Positions 46,606 to 60,700 of a stretch of DNA of 64,000 bases are shown piece after piece. How positions within the stretch are numbered: position 1 is the first letter of the stretch; every line of letters begins with the position of its first letter. The notes beneath the pieces are model-generated. The model was given only the letters and a program-made list of their open reading frames with translations. It ran no database searches and had not been told where the DNA came from. The stretch comes from Ptychodera flava (lineage: Eukaryota > Hemichordata > Enteropneusta > Ptychoderidae), in NCBI RefSeq assembly GCF_041260155.1, contig NC_091932.1, positions 6,037,501 through 6,101,500 on the forward strand, written 5' to 3'. A program made the translations under genes and the position numbers.

Positions 46606-49600
46606 TGGTTATAGACGAAGCACATGGGATATCGATAAAAGGAGATGTAGAAAGCAAGATTTTTCATTCCATTGCACATTGTTCGGTTATTAGAAAAAAA
46701 AAGACAACACACTGACAAATAGCATCATAAACAAATTGACCATTACAATAAGGAAAGCAATGAATAAAGAAACGAAAACATTATTACTCCTCAAAATGTT
46801 TTCGATTTGCCATCACTTTCCTGTCAAAAAATAAGGCTCTATTTCAACTGGCTCTTTCCTCTTTTCACATGTCCTCGTGTTTAATAGTGTGTCCTCTTTT
46901 GCGCTTACTAAAGTGGTACATCATACAATTGGATGCTGGAGCAATGTTGGCATGAAAATGTTTGTGTACTCAATCGCACATATCATGAAAGCTTCGTTGC
47001 ACATGACATAGTTAGGCAAATTACAGACAATCTAGAGAGGTAAGTCCGCGGGGTACATGCTGTTGATGCACTCAATAGCAAGAGTAAGATACTCTGTCAA
47101 ACCAAAGCTGTTCCCGCCCTGTCCCCTAATTTAAATATCAATGAATTTTCATGTAAATAAATGTGTGCAAAAATAAACTGCATTTAACATTATAATATTT
47201 ATCTATCAGCTTCTGTATTTCATCGTTATAAAAAATTTGTACCTTGGAATTTGGCAGATAATTCTGATGAAAAGCAAAATGAGCAAATTTTCGGGGAAAA
47301 TGTGATTTGAACAAAAACATCTAAAAGATGCTTACCTTGGGAATGTAATTTATTTGTCACGTGGGTCAAGGTACGTGGCAGCCATCTTTGAATTCGGTTT
47401 CACTTTTCGCATAGGTGTACAACATGGTTTTTCATAGTTTATAGACTTTCAAAACGAATAAAACAAAGCACATGTTTAATGTAGAGGGCAAATAATCAGC
47501 CTGACCTCAGAAAACGTGTTCTGAATACAAAATTGAAAACAAGGAGACGGGGTGAATGGTCTCACTATTAAAAATATGTGATGCGGTCGTGGTACGCCTT
47601 TAATACCCATTGAATCTCATTCATCCACATATCATTCCGCTCTGACGAAAAATGGTCCCAAGTAGCACATTAATACCATGAGAAGTTTAATGATAAAGTA
47701 AGAGAAATGTGTAAAATTATGAATAAACTGTAAAGTGGCGATTATTTTCGAAAGAATACTAATTAATCATAAACCTGTCAATGTTGTTCTTCGCGGATGG
47801 ATATCGGGAATGTACCGAGCACTGGAAATTTTGTCGGGACAGCGTCTCTTCAGCACGCCCTTTGTAATTTGGAGTGTGGTAGAGTTTGACATCTACAACC
47901 TCGAAGAGGAACCAATTTTGCGGCCTGTCGCAGGTAGGTTGACTTCACTAACTGTCAGAGTCTGCATTTCTGAGGCTTATGCACAATGTTGGTGTGAAGT
48001 AATGAAAATGTAAGGTCATATACGAACCGGTCGCCACTCGTAGTTGCTTACTATATGCCAACCTGGGTGGCCGCCATTTTGTGTAGTATATAGACTGTCA
48101 TTTTGGGTGAATATTACAAATTTTGAAACATTTTCGGGTGATCAGGAGCAGTGAATAAGAGATATTTCATGTAGAAATAAGAAAGGCGATGAACAAAGTA
48201 AAGGAAATGTGAGATGTGTTTTGTGTGAAGTGAGATGGAAAACGAAACAGCTCAGTAGTTAACTAACTGCAATATACATACAATATATCTGCATTTTTGC
48301 CCAGACAATCATATCATTCATGCGAACATGTCTTATGCAGACATTCCATACTTTTTGTAGAACACATTTGTGATATTCACTAGCGATGCAAGGGTGATAG
48401 CCAAGTTCACCGCATAGGGAATGCGATAAACACGGGCTTGGCCAGGTGATGGCTGGGTAACGTACGTGCACACAGCCAGCACACCTTGTTTGCTTCACCG
48501 TACGTTAGCACCCTATCATCCATCGCGTGTACTATTTTTCAAAGGTAGACATCGCCTCTCGATGGCATGATGCATAACGCTGATAAAAATAAGTTTTACC
48601 GGTGCAAAACACACATCCTTCAGATAACGAAAAGGTATGCTAAATATGGGCGGGGAACTTGTACTTGTTTAGCTGTAATATGAGTATTATGACCGTAGTC
48701 GCTGTGAGTAAACAAACCAAGTATGCCCAGTGTGCGTCGTTTACTATGTACTGTACAGCAAATTGTCGTTGACCAATGGTCTCGATGGTGGTTCTTCCGG
48801 TGCCGATTTTTTTTTGTCGGTAATACTCCCACAAGATGACGTAAGGTCAAGTGTGTAACCTCGGATCGCTGCAGTCATAAATCATTTCACACCAGGTGAC
48901 ATCATTGGTCAGAATGTTCTTTTTTTATTGGGACAGGGAAGCCCTATGACTTATGGTCAAGATAAGCTTGTAATACACCAGCTTTAATCGCTTGACGTGA
49001 ATACAGATGGTTGCAGTTCTAATTTCAGACATTTTGAAAGTAGTGGTAGCTACATTCCCACTTTGACATTATCAGCTTCTCTACACATTTTATCATTGAA
49101 ACATTATCATGTTTTTTTAGCTTGATTAAGTTCAAATGCTGGCAGAGAGATACATATGTTGCTAGTGTGAGTGCTTCCATTGAGCTCATTGTATGCGTTC
49201 AGAGGTAATGAAATGTGCTAGGACAACTCAGGTCATTCATTAAGTTGTGTGGTAAAATTTCTCTGTTCCATTCTTATATGCTCTTTCACTTTGGTAATAT
49301 TAACGGTAAGTCCAAGTTATGTACGCAACAGGAAGCCATACATGTTGAACGTCATTTTGCTTCATGGTCCAATGATCCAAGTTTCGAAAAATAATTCCTC
49401 TTGATTACCTGCTTAAAGTGAAAGAAAATAAATTACATCGACACCGGTTCATGGCATTTGCAGTCAATATGACATTTCCAAAGAAATCTGTTATTGTGTA
49501 GGTGAGACATTTCATGGTCATCTGCAGAACAAATGAATGAAATGCTTAATTCATATCAAATTCTCTGATCAGTGTATTTTGTGCATCTTCATAAATACTT

Positions 49601-52600
49601 ATCATGCCATGATTTTAAAAGTTACTGTTATGTGTTGTATGTTTGATCAACAAATTAAACACACCCCCCTAAAAAAATCCTACCAGTATACATTGAAATT
49701 GCCAAGATCAAACATTTAGACAATTATTCATACAGCTCCCTTGTTTTTTGTGTTCTTTTGTTTCCTGAACCATATCTTTCAAGAAATTTACACAAAATGG
49801 CTGGCTTGCATTCTCTTTGGGAGGCAAATAACCGTAAAACTGCAGATTGCTTTTACAGGCCATTTTGGCCTACTTTCCTGTTATTGATGGCTGGTGGTTG
49901 TCTATCCTATTCAGTATTTGTTACTCTTTTGGTGATGCAGGAAATGGAAGGTTGTTTGAGGTTGATGAAATATTTTGTTGTGCATATAGAACGATGGGCC
50001 AAAAATTCCTTTTGAATTTTGAGACCACATTTTCTTAGGAGCCCTCACATGGCTCTGTGAACCAACTGGACCCCTTAAAATTGTGTAGATTTGTGAAAGT
50101 GATCAATGTGGCCCAGTATTCTGCAGTCCTCTGGAATTTCAATTTGTGAATGCTGCTCATCATCAGTTTGAAAGTTTGTTCTCATCTTCTCACCTAAGAT
50201 CATGATAGGGTCCCAACTGAAACATTATCTTGTGTTGAATCTACACTATTGTACACATACTATGGTAGTTGTCTTATCTGTTATATGCAGGTGGCCATGA
50301 AATATAATAATAGACATGACCACTTTCATATCAAACTGAACACTGAAATCTATTTGCTCTGGGTATTAATTTATACTGCTTTTATGTAGTCCATAAATAT
50401 GTGGGTCTTTCCTGGTTATGTTCATGAGATAAAAATTGTGGAACTGTATGCTGCGAATGTGGAAGGTGCTGATTTGCATTTTTACAAAACAGGGTAACTG
50501 AAATATGAGAAGAGAAAATATTTTTGCTTTTTATGAGTTTGCCAGTGTCAAACCAATATGTTATCTTTTATCAATTAAAAGATAATGTTCATTAATGAAG
50601 TTAGATGAAGATGATTTGTTGCATGATAGTAATATTTTACAATATTTATTTTTTGCATATATGATACATGCACTCCATTGGAAACTGTAAAACATTCATC
50701 AAAGGAATAAAACCCATTTGCTTAATTAAAATTTTGTAGCCATTTAAGGTCTTGCCTTTCATAAAGGTAAATCCAGGGCATATGGACTTGCCACAAAGTA
50801 ATGTCTATGAGATAACATCATTTCTAAATTGACAATAGCTAATTATCTCTTACCAATATCCCTTTTAGTCTATCTTCATTATGTCATCCTGTAAAGACTA
50901 GTGCTAAGTGCTAATAGACTGATCTCCATTTTATCTCCTATATAAAAGGTTCCCAGCTGGGTCCTTATGAGGGTGTTTAATTCTGAGTTCCAATATTGCA
51001 CTCTCTTTAATGAGATTGCAAGAACATTCCTTTCACTCATGTTATAAATTAAAAGTGACATTTATGTTTCCTTCTCAAGATCCTCCAGGGGATGAACGTA
51101 AAAAATTACCCAATGCTTTATTAACTGAGTGCCAGATACTTTGTTTCCATGCTAAACTACAAAAGTTTTAAAAGGGTGAAGCGCATGAAGCGTATCTTGG
51201 TATTCTTTGTATTGTAATGGCTAGTGCATATTTATGCTGCAGATGTATTGTTTCATGCTTTTGCTCCCTGAAGAGACCAATCTTTGCCATAGTCAATGAT
51301 AGAATTGAACAGTATACAACATTTAGTTATCAACATGGTGAAAGTCATCATGGTGTTTAACTACAGAGTACTACAGTAGTAGTACTTTTTATTTTTTTAT
51401 TTAACTGGAGATATTCTTTGACTTGTCACTAGTTTTGGGCAATTTCAAGTTACAAGTTTACAAATAACATAATTGTTATGAACTGCAAAATCAGCCATAG
51501 TTACATATACCGCATATTACAATTTTTGAATTGAATTTTTGGTATATTTTCAGCACGATCACCAAGATGGTACTTCCAGCATATTGTGATGTCAGTAGTT
51601 TTCAGCTGCAATAATAAATTATGCCACAACAAAATCTGAGATTGGTAAAATTGTCTTTCATCCTTTCTTTTTGAAAATGACATGAAAGGAAAAGATGGCG
51701 GTACCCCCAGGCACAACTTTTTTCATTAGTAAAAAGTGCCACAATACTTCAGCACAACCCTTGTTTAACTATTCATAGCCAACCTGTAGTAAAATTCCAT
51801 GGTTCGACACGATTGCCTCAGACAATTCTCCAAATCAATAGAAAGATTCTGAAGGCGGATGTGTTGAGGTCAGCGCTAATGCTATCATTTTGTGGTGGGT
51901 ATTCATAGAGACCCAATGGGTCAGTCCTCAATAGAGAGCTTTGTCTGGAAGCTTCTACCATGTTGTCTATTCCACCAGGTAAGAAAAAAAAGGTGTGGCC
52001 GCTACTACAGTGGCATCAATCTGAATGAAGGCAATGAGGTCAGACTGAGTTCATTATGGGTCACTGTCTGTAACAAGGATTCTAGTTTGTCAAATGTGTT
52101 TATTTAACTCTTTTCAGGTGGAGTCTTTTAAAATCGGTATAAAAAATCAAGATGTCAAAAAGATCACTGTAACATACCATTGCTATGAGGTTAACCACAG
52201 GTACACACTGTTTAATGTATGTGTCAGCAAAACAAGTTGACCACAATCATACCAGTACTTATGTCTTTTTCCAATCTTCATAATTTTGATCATGGATGGA
52301 AATTTTTGTAGACTGTGAGTATTCAAAGTTTACCCATGGTATAAATAGTATTTATACACTGATGTAGAGATTTTAATTTAAATTTATATCAGAAAGGGTA
52401 CTTTGATCTGCCAGCTATGTCTCTTGTCTCTTAAGACAGATGTTCCCATGGATAATATATCGTGAACGTTTGATGGGATATCTTCCTTGCAGTTCAAATA
52501 ATGTGGCTAGTATACATACATGGACAAGAACAGTGTATCCTATGGTAAAGCTTTAATGCTGCTCATCTTATTCAAAGACAGTACCCAGAAATAGGCATGT

Positions 52601-55600
52601 AAAATTGAGTATGTTCTATATCTATGGGGATTAGAAAAGTATTAGACGAAAATGCATGCATAACTCCCAACTGATTAATATTAATAGAATTTAAGATACA
52701 TATATACATGTACAGTGTCAGAAGATTATCAAACATGCAATGACATGCTTTTAAAAAGTAATCGTGTACATTAATTTTTTTTAAGGTTGTTTTCATTTGA
52801 ATAATTTTTCTTTGTGGCCTTCCTCTTTTGGAAAACAACAACTGATGTTGTTTGATAAGCTCTTTATTGTGCAAATGAAACTGTTGAAGGGGTGACAAAA
52901 GAGGCACTTGAGCCAGTGTCCTCATTGTGTGTGAAAAGTTTATATAATTGTCAGACAATTAAGCTCACCACAATCACGTTCTTTACGAACAAAGCGTGCG
53001 GTTTTCAGTCTGTTCTGGAAGAAATCTTACTTCCCATATGGCATGTTTATATATACCTATTCATTTTATGGCTGTCCAGCAAACAAATCGACAGTCCTTG
53101 ACCACCCCCAGACTCAATTGTATGCAAATAGTACAGCAATTGTACATTGTTTTAAATTCAATGCCATATGCATGTCGTTTGCAAGGACAAAGAGGTCATG
53201 CAATCAAAATTCCATTCCTAGAGTGATTGATGTTTTTAAAGGCAGTGCCACCTATACAGTACTCTCACAAGCTGTTTTGGCTGATGACCTGTTTCTCATA
53301 TAGTGAAAGAAGTTTGCTTTTAACATTCCAAATACTGTGTTTAGCCAAGCATAGCTTACTGTCATGGAAGAAGTATCACAGGATGACCTTGAAGCTCATC
53401 ATTGAGATAAATTCCTATTCCAGTACTGCAGTAAATACATTTTTGAAGTTCTGTATAATCAACAAGGTGTACTTGAACTCAACATGTCATGGGTAAAAAT
53501 TTAAAATGTCAGCGAGACCTATACATTACATTTACCAGTTTGCTATTTCACCTCCCTGCATTGGGATGCAAGATAGTCTCATTGTTTGATGGCCTTGAAA
53601 ACCAGGGATGGAAGGTTGACATCCTTTGTAGCTACTGTCATAAATTTTATTTGATCATTAAATTTTAATAGCGGAACTTTAAAAGAATTTTGTCTGTCAC
53701 TGTCTACATAAGATATTCAGATGTTGTTGTTCTGTAAGAGCCAGATGTAAATTAGCACAATAATGACATTTTAACTATATTTTTGTGCAAATTCAGTGAT
53801 CCACTTTTGACGAATTTCTTAGAATAACAGTATGTTTTAATTAATTAAGTTTCAGCTTCTTTACATATATTGTAACGTTGATTATAGTTTACATGTATAT
53901 TGTTTACATTTATATTGTTGATTTGTTTTCACTCTGATCATATAAAGCAGAAACTTTGTATATATGATGATAAGTGATCTGTGCTTCCAGGACTTATTTT
54001 CTTACAATCTCAATGAGATGCAGACCCATGTTATGTTTAGAATCTATGAATCAGATTGAATTATTCCAGATTGCATTGAGTCTATTGCACCAGGTAGTGG
54101 TATTGTGTACATGTACTTATCTTGAATGCCAGTCTCCAGGACATCTGTAGATTTTTCCTCTTCAGCAAATAGGAAGCAAGTTAACCTATCAAAACTCAGT
54201 AGTTGTTTCAAGGGTGGCATAACTGTTGCATCAGAGAATACCTTACACTGCTTCTCTTATTAGGAAGTTGATGTAGTAAAAAAAGTTGTAAGGTCTGTAG
54301 TTTTGCAGAAATCATGTCCCTCAATGTGACATTTTGCTGTGAATATTAATTTCTGTTTCAGTTAGTTATTAATTACTCATGAAAGCTACTTATGTAACTG
54401 AATTCCCAGGATGCATTAAGATGCAGTTTCTAGTACATGAGTTATGATAATGTAGTCTAATTGATCATCAAGTTAGTGTTCACAGTCATTGCATTTTGAT
54501 TGGTCATGTGTAAATGTATCCTCCTGAGGACAAGGCAGTAAACTATCTATGCTGACTTACACTCAGAGTTCAAATGAGGCCATCCACAGGGTAAATCATT
54601 GACCATTCCATGAAGGACTATATGTAAGGTTCCAGATATATGAGTGGAAAGTAATTTTTTAAAATAAATTACTCAAGTTGATTTCTATGTAGAGGTTATA
54701 AAGTACTGTATCTTTTTTATGATCAACAGAATTATTTTTACTGATGTGATCCAAAGTGTTGGTCAGTGTGTTACCATCAAAAGATTTAAAATCCTCGTCG
54801 AGATGTTTTGTTGCAACACATCGTGCAACTGTTCACATGATAAACACTGAGTGTAGTTGCCAGTGTTCTAGTTGAGCTCACTTTTTTCTGTGCAAAAATT
54901 AAGGAAACAAAATCAATTTATTGTTGTACTGTCTCTATGACAGTAAACACTCTGCACTAAGTTTACTGGTACTCTGCTACTGATGCATGACCCAGCAGTC
55001 TAGTTTTGAATATTCAAAAGAATGAGATAACCTATTACAGGCAGCCATACAATAATTTATGTGTTGCATCTGAAAGTGAAATAATCAGAAGTTGAATCCA
55101 AACCAGACTCTTTCTGTGCAGATAGAGAATTACAAACTGTTCCAAACCTGTGGCCGACTTAATGCAGACATTGGTATTTCAATGACAATGGCATGTCCTG
55201 CTTTACTGACCATGAGCATGAGTGAAGTACAACTTAAATTTTGTCCATTTTAAATCAGCCCCAATTCCATATATTACGGGTATTTGTTTTCCATTTTCAT
55301 CCAAGCCTTGATTACTGTATTTTAATCCTTTGTGGCTAATCTCATAATGTAATCACTTATGGTCTGTAACTGTTCAAGTACCGGTAAGTGAAATGTTTGA
55401 TCAAGTTGTGTTGAATATAAGCCAGCTGGTTTGTGTAGGGTCTGGTCATCTAGTCTGCAAAGAGCAAAAGAATGTGATCATCAAACTCAGAGTAGGTAGA
55501 GGGTGCATTCTTTTCTATAAACACAACTGACCCATTTGTTTAGCATCCAGAGATGCTGCAGAGGGTGGCCTTACTAATTACTATAACTTTTTGAGCAGTG

Positions 55601-55873
55601 TAAATGTGCATGAAATGGAAAGGAAAGATGTAAAATACAAAAATTTCTTAGTGTTTACCAAGTTTTTCGGTTCATCCAATCTAGCAGAGAAGTACGTTAT
55701 AAATTTGATAGATAAGTTTAAAGGATCATATTCTTGATGTTTATGTATGTGGAGAACATTATATTGCATATTGCTTGACTGACTGAGATACTCTCTGCAA
55801 GTCATATTTGTAATCCCAGCATGAGGAGATTGATGATTTAGTGAGGAAATACATCATCAGCTGTATGTACAGT
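46606..55873. other. long spacer or intron with only weak exon-like stretches
   Basis: AT-rich DNA without a recognisable protein family on either strand. Three stretches have splice-like edges: 47810-47933 (ATG, then LFSTPFVIWSVVEFDIYNLE… to a GCAG|GTAGGT donor), 51892-51978 (ending CAG|GTAAGA) and 52118-52200 (cttttcag acceptor, VESFKIGIKNQDVKKITVTY…, ending CACAG|GTACAC). The last two join in phase across a 139-base gap. None could be assigned. The stretch may be intergenic or a long intron of a gene beyond the window. Confidence 0.4.
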
Positions 55874-56716
55874 GTACTCGTCCGAGTATAAGCCCCGGTT
55901 CGGCAACACTAAACAGCGGTAAAACTAGGGGAGGGGCTTATACTCGAGCAACCCATGTTATCTGGCATGGACGCTTAATTTATGCTAATTTTATGCACGA
56001 TTTTTTTCAACACCACTCGATCTTTCTATCGCTTTCAAAATCGACTTACACATCCAAAGAAATGATTGTACAATCTCTGAATACAGAAGTGACATTTTTG
56101 TGAAATTTCAGCGTAGAAAAAAAACCCCAAACTTGAAACAAAGACGTCATGTATGCTGCTGATCAACACTGACAACAGTAGTAATGTGAACAGGCATGCA
56201 TTGCCCACATCGAAAGGCAACTCAATATTCCAATATCAAACTGTCTACATCTTGTGAAAACAACAACATAGCAGTGAAAATTGTAATAGTCACCAGGAAA
56301 AGTCTTCACAAATGAAAGGATAATTGCTTCAAACAAAAGAAACTGCATGTTTCAAGCTTGAAAACATCGTGGCCGTGAATGAAAATAAACAATGGCGGAC
56401 GTGAGTGAGACTATTCTATTTAGGCGACGGGGTGAGTAGGGTCAAAGAATCAAGATAGTACTGGAAAAACGTGTCATTTTCCTTACAATACTGTCAAGGG
56501 AACTCCAGTTTCCCATTGTTTTAACATCTTTTAATAGTTTCTTTATTATCTAAAATTAATTTACCACATTAAATGACCAAATATACTCTCCTAACCTTTC
56601 TGTATTTGAGTTACACTAGGGTAGGGGCTTATACACGGATGTAATGCATTTTCTAAAATCCTCTAAAATCAGTAGGGGGCTTATACACGAGCAGGGGCTT
56701 ATACTCGGACGAGTAC
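55874..56716. mobile_element. 843 bp DNA element with perfect 23 bp TIRs
   Basis: Both ends read GTACTCGTCCGAGTATAAGC plus CCC, a perfect 23 bp inverted repeat. Further GTATAAGCCCC-type copies lie subterminally, near 55935, 56625, 56677 and 56692. The interior is non-coding. TA dinucleotides within the palindromic edge (GTAC) would fit a TA-target (Tc1/mariner-like) element, but the duplication cannot be read unambiguously. Confidence 0.75.
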
Positions 56717-57060
56717 GGTATGTATGGGCTATTGGATTGTTAATCCTTCATCGTCCCTTACCCCTCACACTTACTGTAGTTCATGTACTTCCTGATCTAT
56801 GGATGCATACATAGATATTCATTACTTTGTAAATTTACCATTACTGCAATATTATTACTTTACTATATTACTGCAACAGCTCCACTGTTGTTTTACAGAG
56901 AGAGGTTTCAATTCTAGAAATTGTTGACAGGATTCACCATGTTTCTTTCAGTTGTGATGGAACACTTTTCTTTTGGAGTTCTATTTATATACTACTGTAT
57001 AGGAGGAGTGTGTTTTGGAATGCAAATTAAGTGGTTTTCATTTGATGTCTTCATGGAATC

Positions 57061-57144
57061 TTAACCCTCAGAGGCGTAAGCCCCTATATATATATCTGGG
57101 TAAATTCAAGTATATTACCAGGAAGTCTGGCATGAAAGGGTTAA
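57061..57144. repeat. 84 bp TTAACCCT-ended mini-repeat
   Basis: Starts TTAACCCTCA and ends GAAAGGGTTAA, with short inverted ends like those of the ~220 bp MITE family and of 10544-10624. The interior contains a TATATATATA stretch. Confidence 0.45.
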
Positions 57145-57537
57145 TGGCTTTTTACCTAAAGTAACTTATTTCACTTTCTAAGTGTCGTCATCCATTGAAG
57201 CCATTTATAAATGAAGTTAAGATATGCTGTCACTGAGCCTCGAAAAGTCTACCTATGATGTATTGTTTTATCGTGGAGTGATGGTGCGTAGGTGGTCGTG
57301 CTCAGTTGGCCTTGTGATTATCAAGTGATTGTGCTGATGCTGGGTCTGAAAGTGTTGTCCTTGTCGTCAGTGTATGGTATGTGTATACTCTTGAAGGGCA
57401 CCTGAATTCTTGTACTTGTAGTAGGTGAGGTGAATAAAAAGAGATATGAAATGTTGTATGAAACTATGTACTGTGTTGTCTATGTGACTGTTTGATATGC
57501 CTTTGTGTAGGCCAACATCAATTTTGTCGATTGAGAT

Positions 57538-57754
57538 TAACTCTTTTTAGCACCAAAAGTCCATTTTTGTCGCCCTAACAAAATATACCACAGTGAATAT
57601 TTTTCAGATTTTTGTCAAAATTTTGATAAGAAACTGAATTGTTATGTCTATTTCGTCCAATATCATCAAAAAATTCAAGAAAAAAAAATTCATAAAAATT
57701 GGTAAAATGTTGCACTAAAATTTTGTGGATAAAATACAGCACTCATAGGGTTAG
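57538..57754 (+). mobile_element. ~220 bp MITE family, copy 3
   Basis: Same orientation as copy 1. Shared blocks are CCATTTTTGTCGCC, TTTTTGTCAAAATTTTGATA, AATTGGTAAAATGTTGCAC and the end CAGCACTCATAGGGTTAG. It is more diverged than copy 2. Confidence 0.75.
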
Positions 57755-60700
57755 TTGGAGGGTAGTCTTGATGCAAAGAACAATACCTACTGTTCCAAGT
57801 ACATGTTACATGGAGGTACTTTGTGAACATGATGTAATATAATGTCTGTGACATTTATGGGGCATAAATACCAGAAAGACAATGCATACATGTAAATTAC
57901 ATACATATGTGGCAACATCATTGGCATACATAACACATACTTGGTGTGAATTCTCTTTCCAAATTGGCTTAGACAATATACAGTTATCAGTAAAAGGATT
58001 ATTCCACTAAGGAATGGTTACAGGGCTGACATTTTCAGTGTGTGACCTTTTATAGGTCAGCGTTGATACTGTGAGTTTTAACTGTGAAACAAGTGAGCAA
58101 CGACAGACATGTGTAGATTCCAATCAGTAAGGCACACTGTACAGTTCACTCTGTTTGATCAATGAACAAGTGATGACTGATGAACATGACTGCGCGTTTA
58201 CATGCAGCTTAGGAATGAGTAATAAGATTTGCATCAGCCTTACTTTGAAGCTCTTGTTTTACTGCGACCTTCACCTACAAAGATTCTGAGAAGTTATGGT
58301 AGATTTGCTGTTCTTTTTTGAAGTAGTATAGGATCTGGCTGATCTGGTGTGTCAGGTGAGTTTAGCTTTGTGCCCGTAAAGATTCCTGCAACACCAGGGA
58401 GCACTGGCATTTGAACTCTCATAATATTGTAATTTATATGAATACATCAGCGACACAATAGACCTGCAACAAAGATTTCATTTGGAAAACGTTGATTTGT
58501 ACATGTCATATTATTTACATATCAGTTGTTTGTCAATCATGTACGTGCAGGATGAAATACACATTTCTTGGTTTAAAGAGAAAGCTCAGTTTGGATCAGA
58601 TGCATGTCGTACAGGTGACAGTTACAGAACACTTGAGCTAAGCAATATATTGCTGTTCCAGTTTCAACAGCAATGGGTATATGTAATGGACACATTTATT
58701 AGTAAAGTTAGTACACACCATGAAAATGATAGACCTAATTAAACTTTTGCTGAAACTTTCCTCAAACAAACTTTCAACCATTTTCTTTCAAAATCAAGAA
58801 CAAAAATCTGGGGTCGCCATGCAAATTTTGGTACCAGAGACACGGATTACCCAATATTATCACAGCTATTTTAAATTCAAAATGGTCTCCATTTCTGCGT
58901 TATCTCTATGGGGAAAAATAAAATTCCTGATTTTCACAAAACTAAGCCAGTGAAAACTTTACTCACTGTATGTACGCTTCAAAATTAGCCTCCACAAGTG
59001 GCAGGTCAAAAGAATATTGTAAAAGTTTGAGAGTCTGAATATCTGTCCCTGAGGCACATTCTAATATGAGCAGCAAAACAGCTAGTCATCAAGCAAGAGT
59101 AACAGCACCCGTAAGAAGACAGCTTAAACAGACAAAATATTTCATGGGGGGGAAATGAATTAATAATGACTGAAGTCCTTGTGACATAAAGGCTAAATGT
59201 AACGATGGATGAGATAATATTGAAAGAGGCTTATTTTATGGAGACAGACTATTTGAAATAATGAATCACAAATGAACCACAAACACAATGTCTTGGTTGA
59301 ATCATCTGTTCAGACAGATCACAATCATGGTAACATGCTGGCTTTGCCAGATTTAGATGAAGGAGTGGGCAAAATTCCTCATTGTAATATTCAAATGCGT
59401 GACAGTTTTGTGTGTGTGTCTGTCCTCACCCCACTACTTTGCTGTGAGGGAATTGCCTCAGTTAGGTGCACACTGATACCCCTCCAGGCTAATAAATTAT
59501 GGAGTTGTGTGCATCTTTATAATCAGATTAGTTCTATGGGTGTCCTCCGTGGGATACGGTACATGTACCGGTACATATATGTTGAAATCCTGGACTTTGT
59601 TTGCAGCATTACTTCTAGTCATTAAATTTGTAGAAGTCAGACAAAAATTTCAAAGTGGGATATTTTGCCCACAAGTCAGTATACTCTATCTGGTTCTGTG
59701 ATCTTTACGTGATTTAGTGCAAATTTGGTAAGCATAAATCAATGCGTAGAAAGTAATAAAATGTGCTGAAAGCTTTCCTATGTGTTTTTTGCAATAGCCT
59801 TGTGCATGGTCACACAACATAATATTACCATACCACAGAGAACAAGCCAGTGTCCTGTAGTCAGACATAGTCCCTGAATATTTGGCACAATACCAAGAAA
59901 GTAAAGATTGTCTGTGTTTCTTCTTTTGTGATTGGTCCCAGTGAAGGTGGTCTAGAGGTATCAATAGGCAATGAGTGCTGAACCTGCTGATGAGCAGTCA
60001 CTTTTGTTCTCAGAAATTAAAGAACTGTCTTTTCCGTTAACACGAAAAGAGACCAAGTTTTCATCTTTAAGTTTGAATTAGAGATTTATGAAATTTCCTC
60101 TAATATATGTGTGCAACGTTGCTGAATGAGAACACTTTCACAGTCATTGTCATGCCTCATCTTGTACACCACTTCTCATCAAATGTAGCTGGTTCAATAA
60201 CGGTGAGCTAATTTTGGAAAATCGTATGCATTTTCATGAGTGTACAGGTTGCTATCTCAGTAGCAAATGAAGCATTGTGTATTACATGTATCTTGAAATG
60301 TATGCAGCTCCTGTGTGCCACTTGTCTGGTGTGTCAGATGGCATTATACAGCTCATTACGCAGAGTAAATTACAGCACCAATTATAATGCACCTTTCTAA
60401 TGCTTCATTGCTTCATTATCTTAGACTGTCAGTTTCATATGTGCATATGCTTGAAGATTTAATCAAGCCTTTGAAATTAATTGCTTCACTACAGAGCAGT
60501 TGCAAACCGATATACACCCAAGTAACCAATGCTGCATTATTCTTAAGTCTGAAAAGTTAAAAAAAAAAAACAGGCTGATTGACCTTACTAATTACAGTGT
60601 AGTTTTGTAATTTCAATTATCCAGAAATTTATATGTCAACAATACTTAGTATACCCAAGTGTGTTTTCTAATATTGCATATTTTTGTAATTTTCATATTT

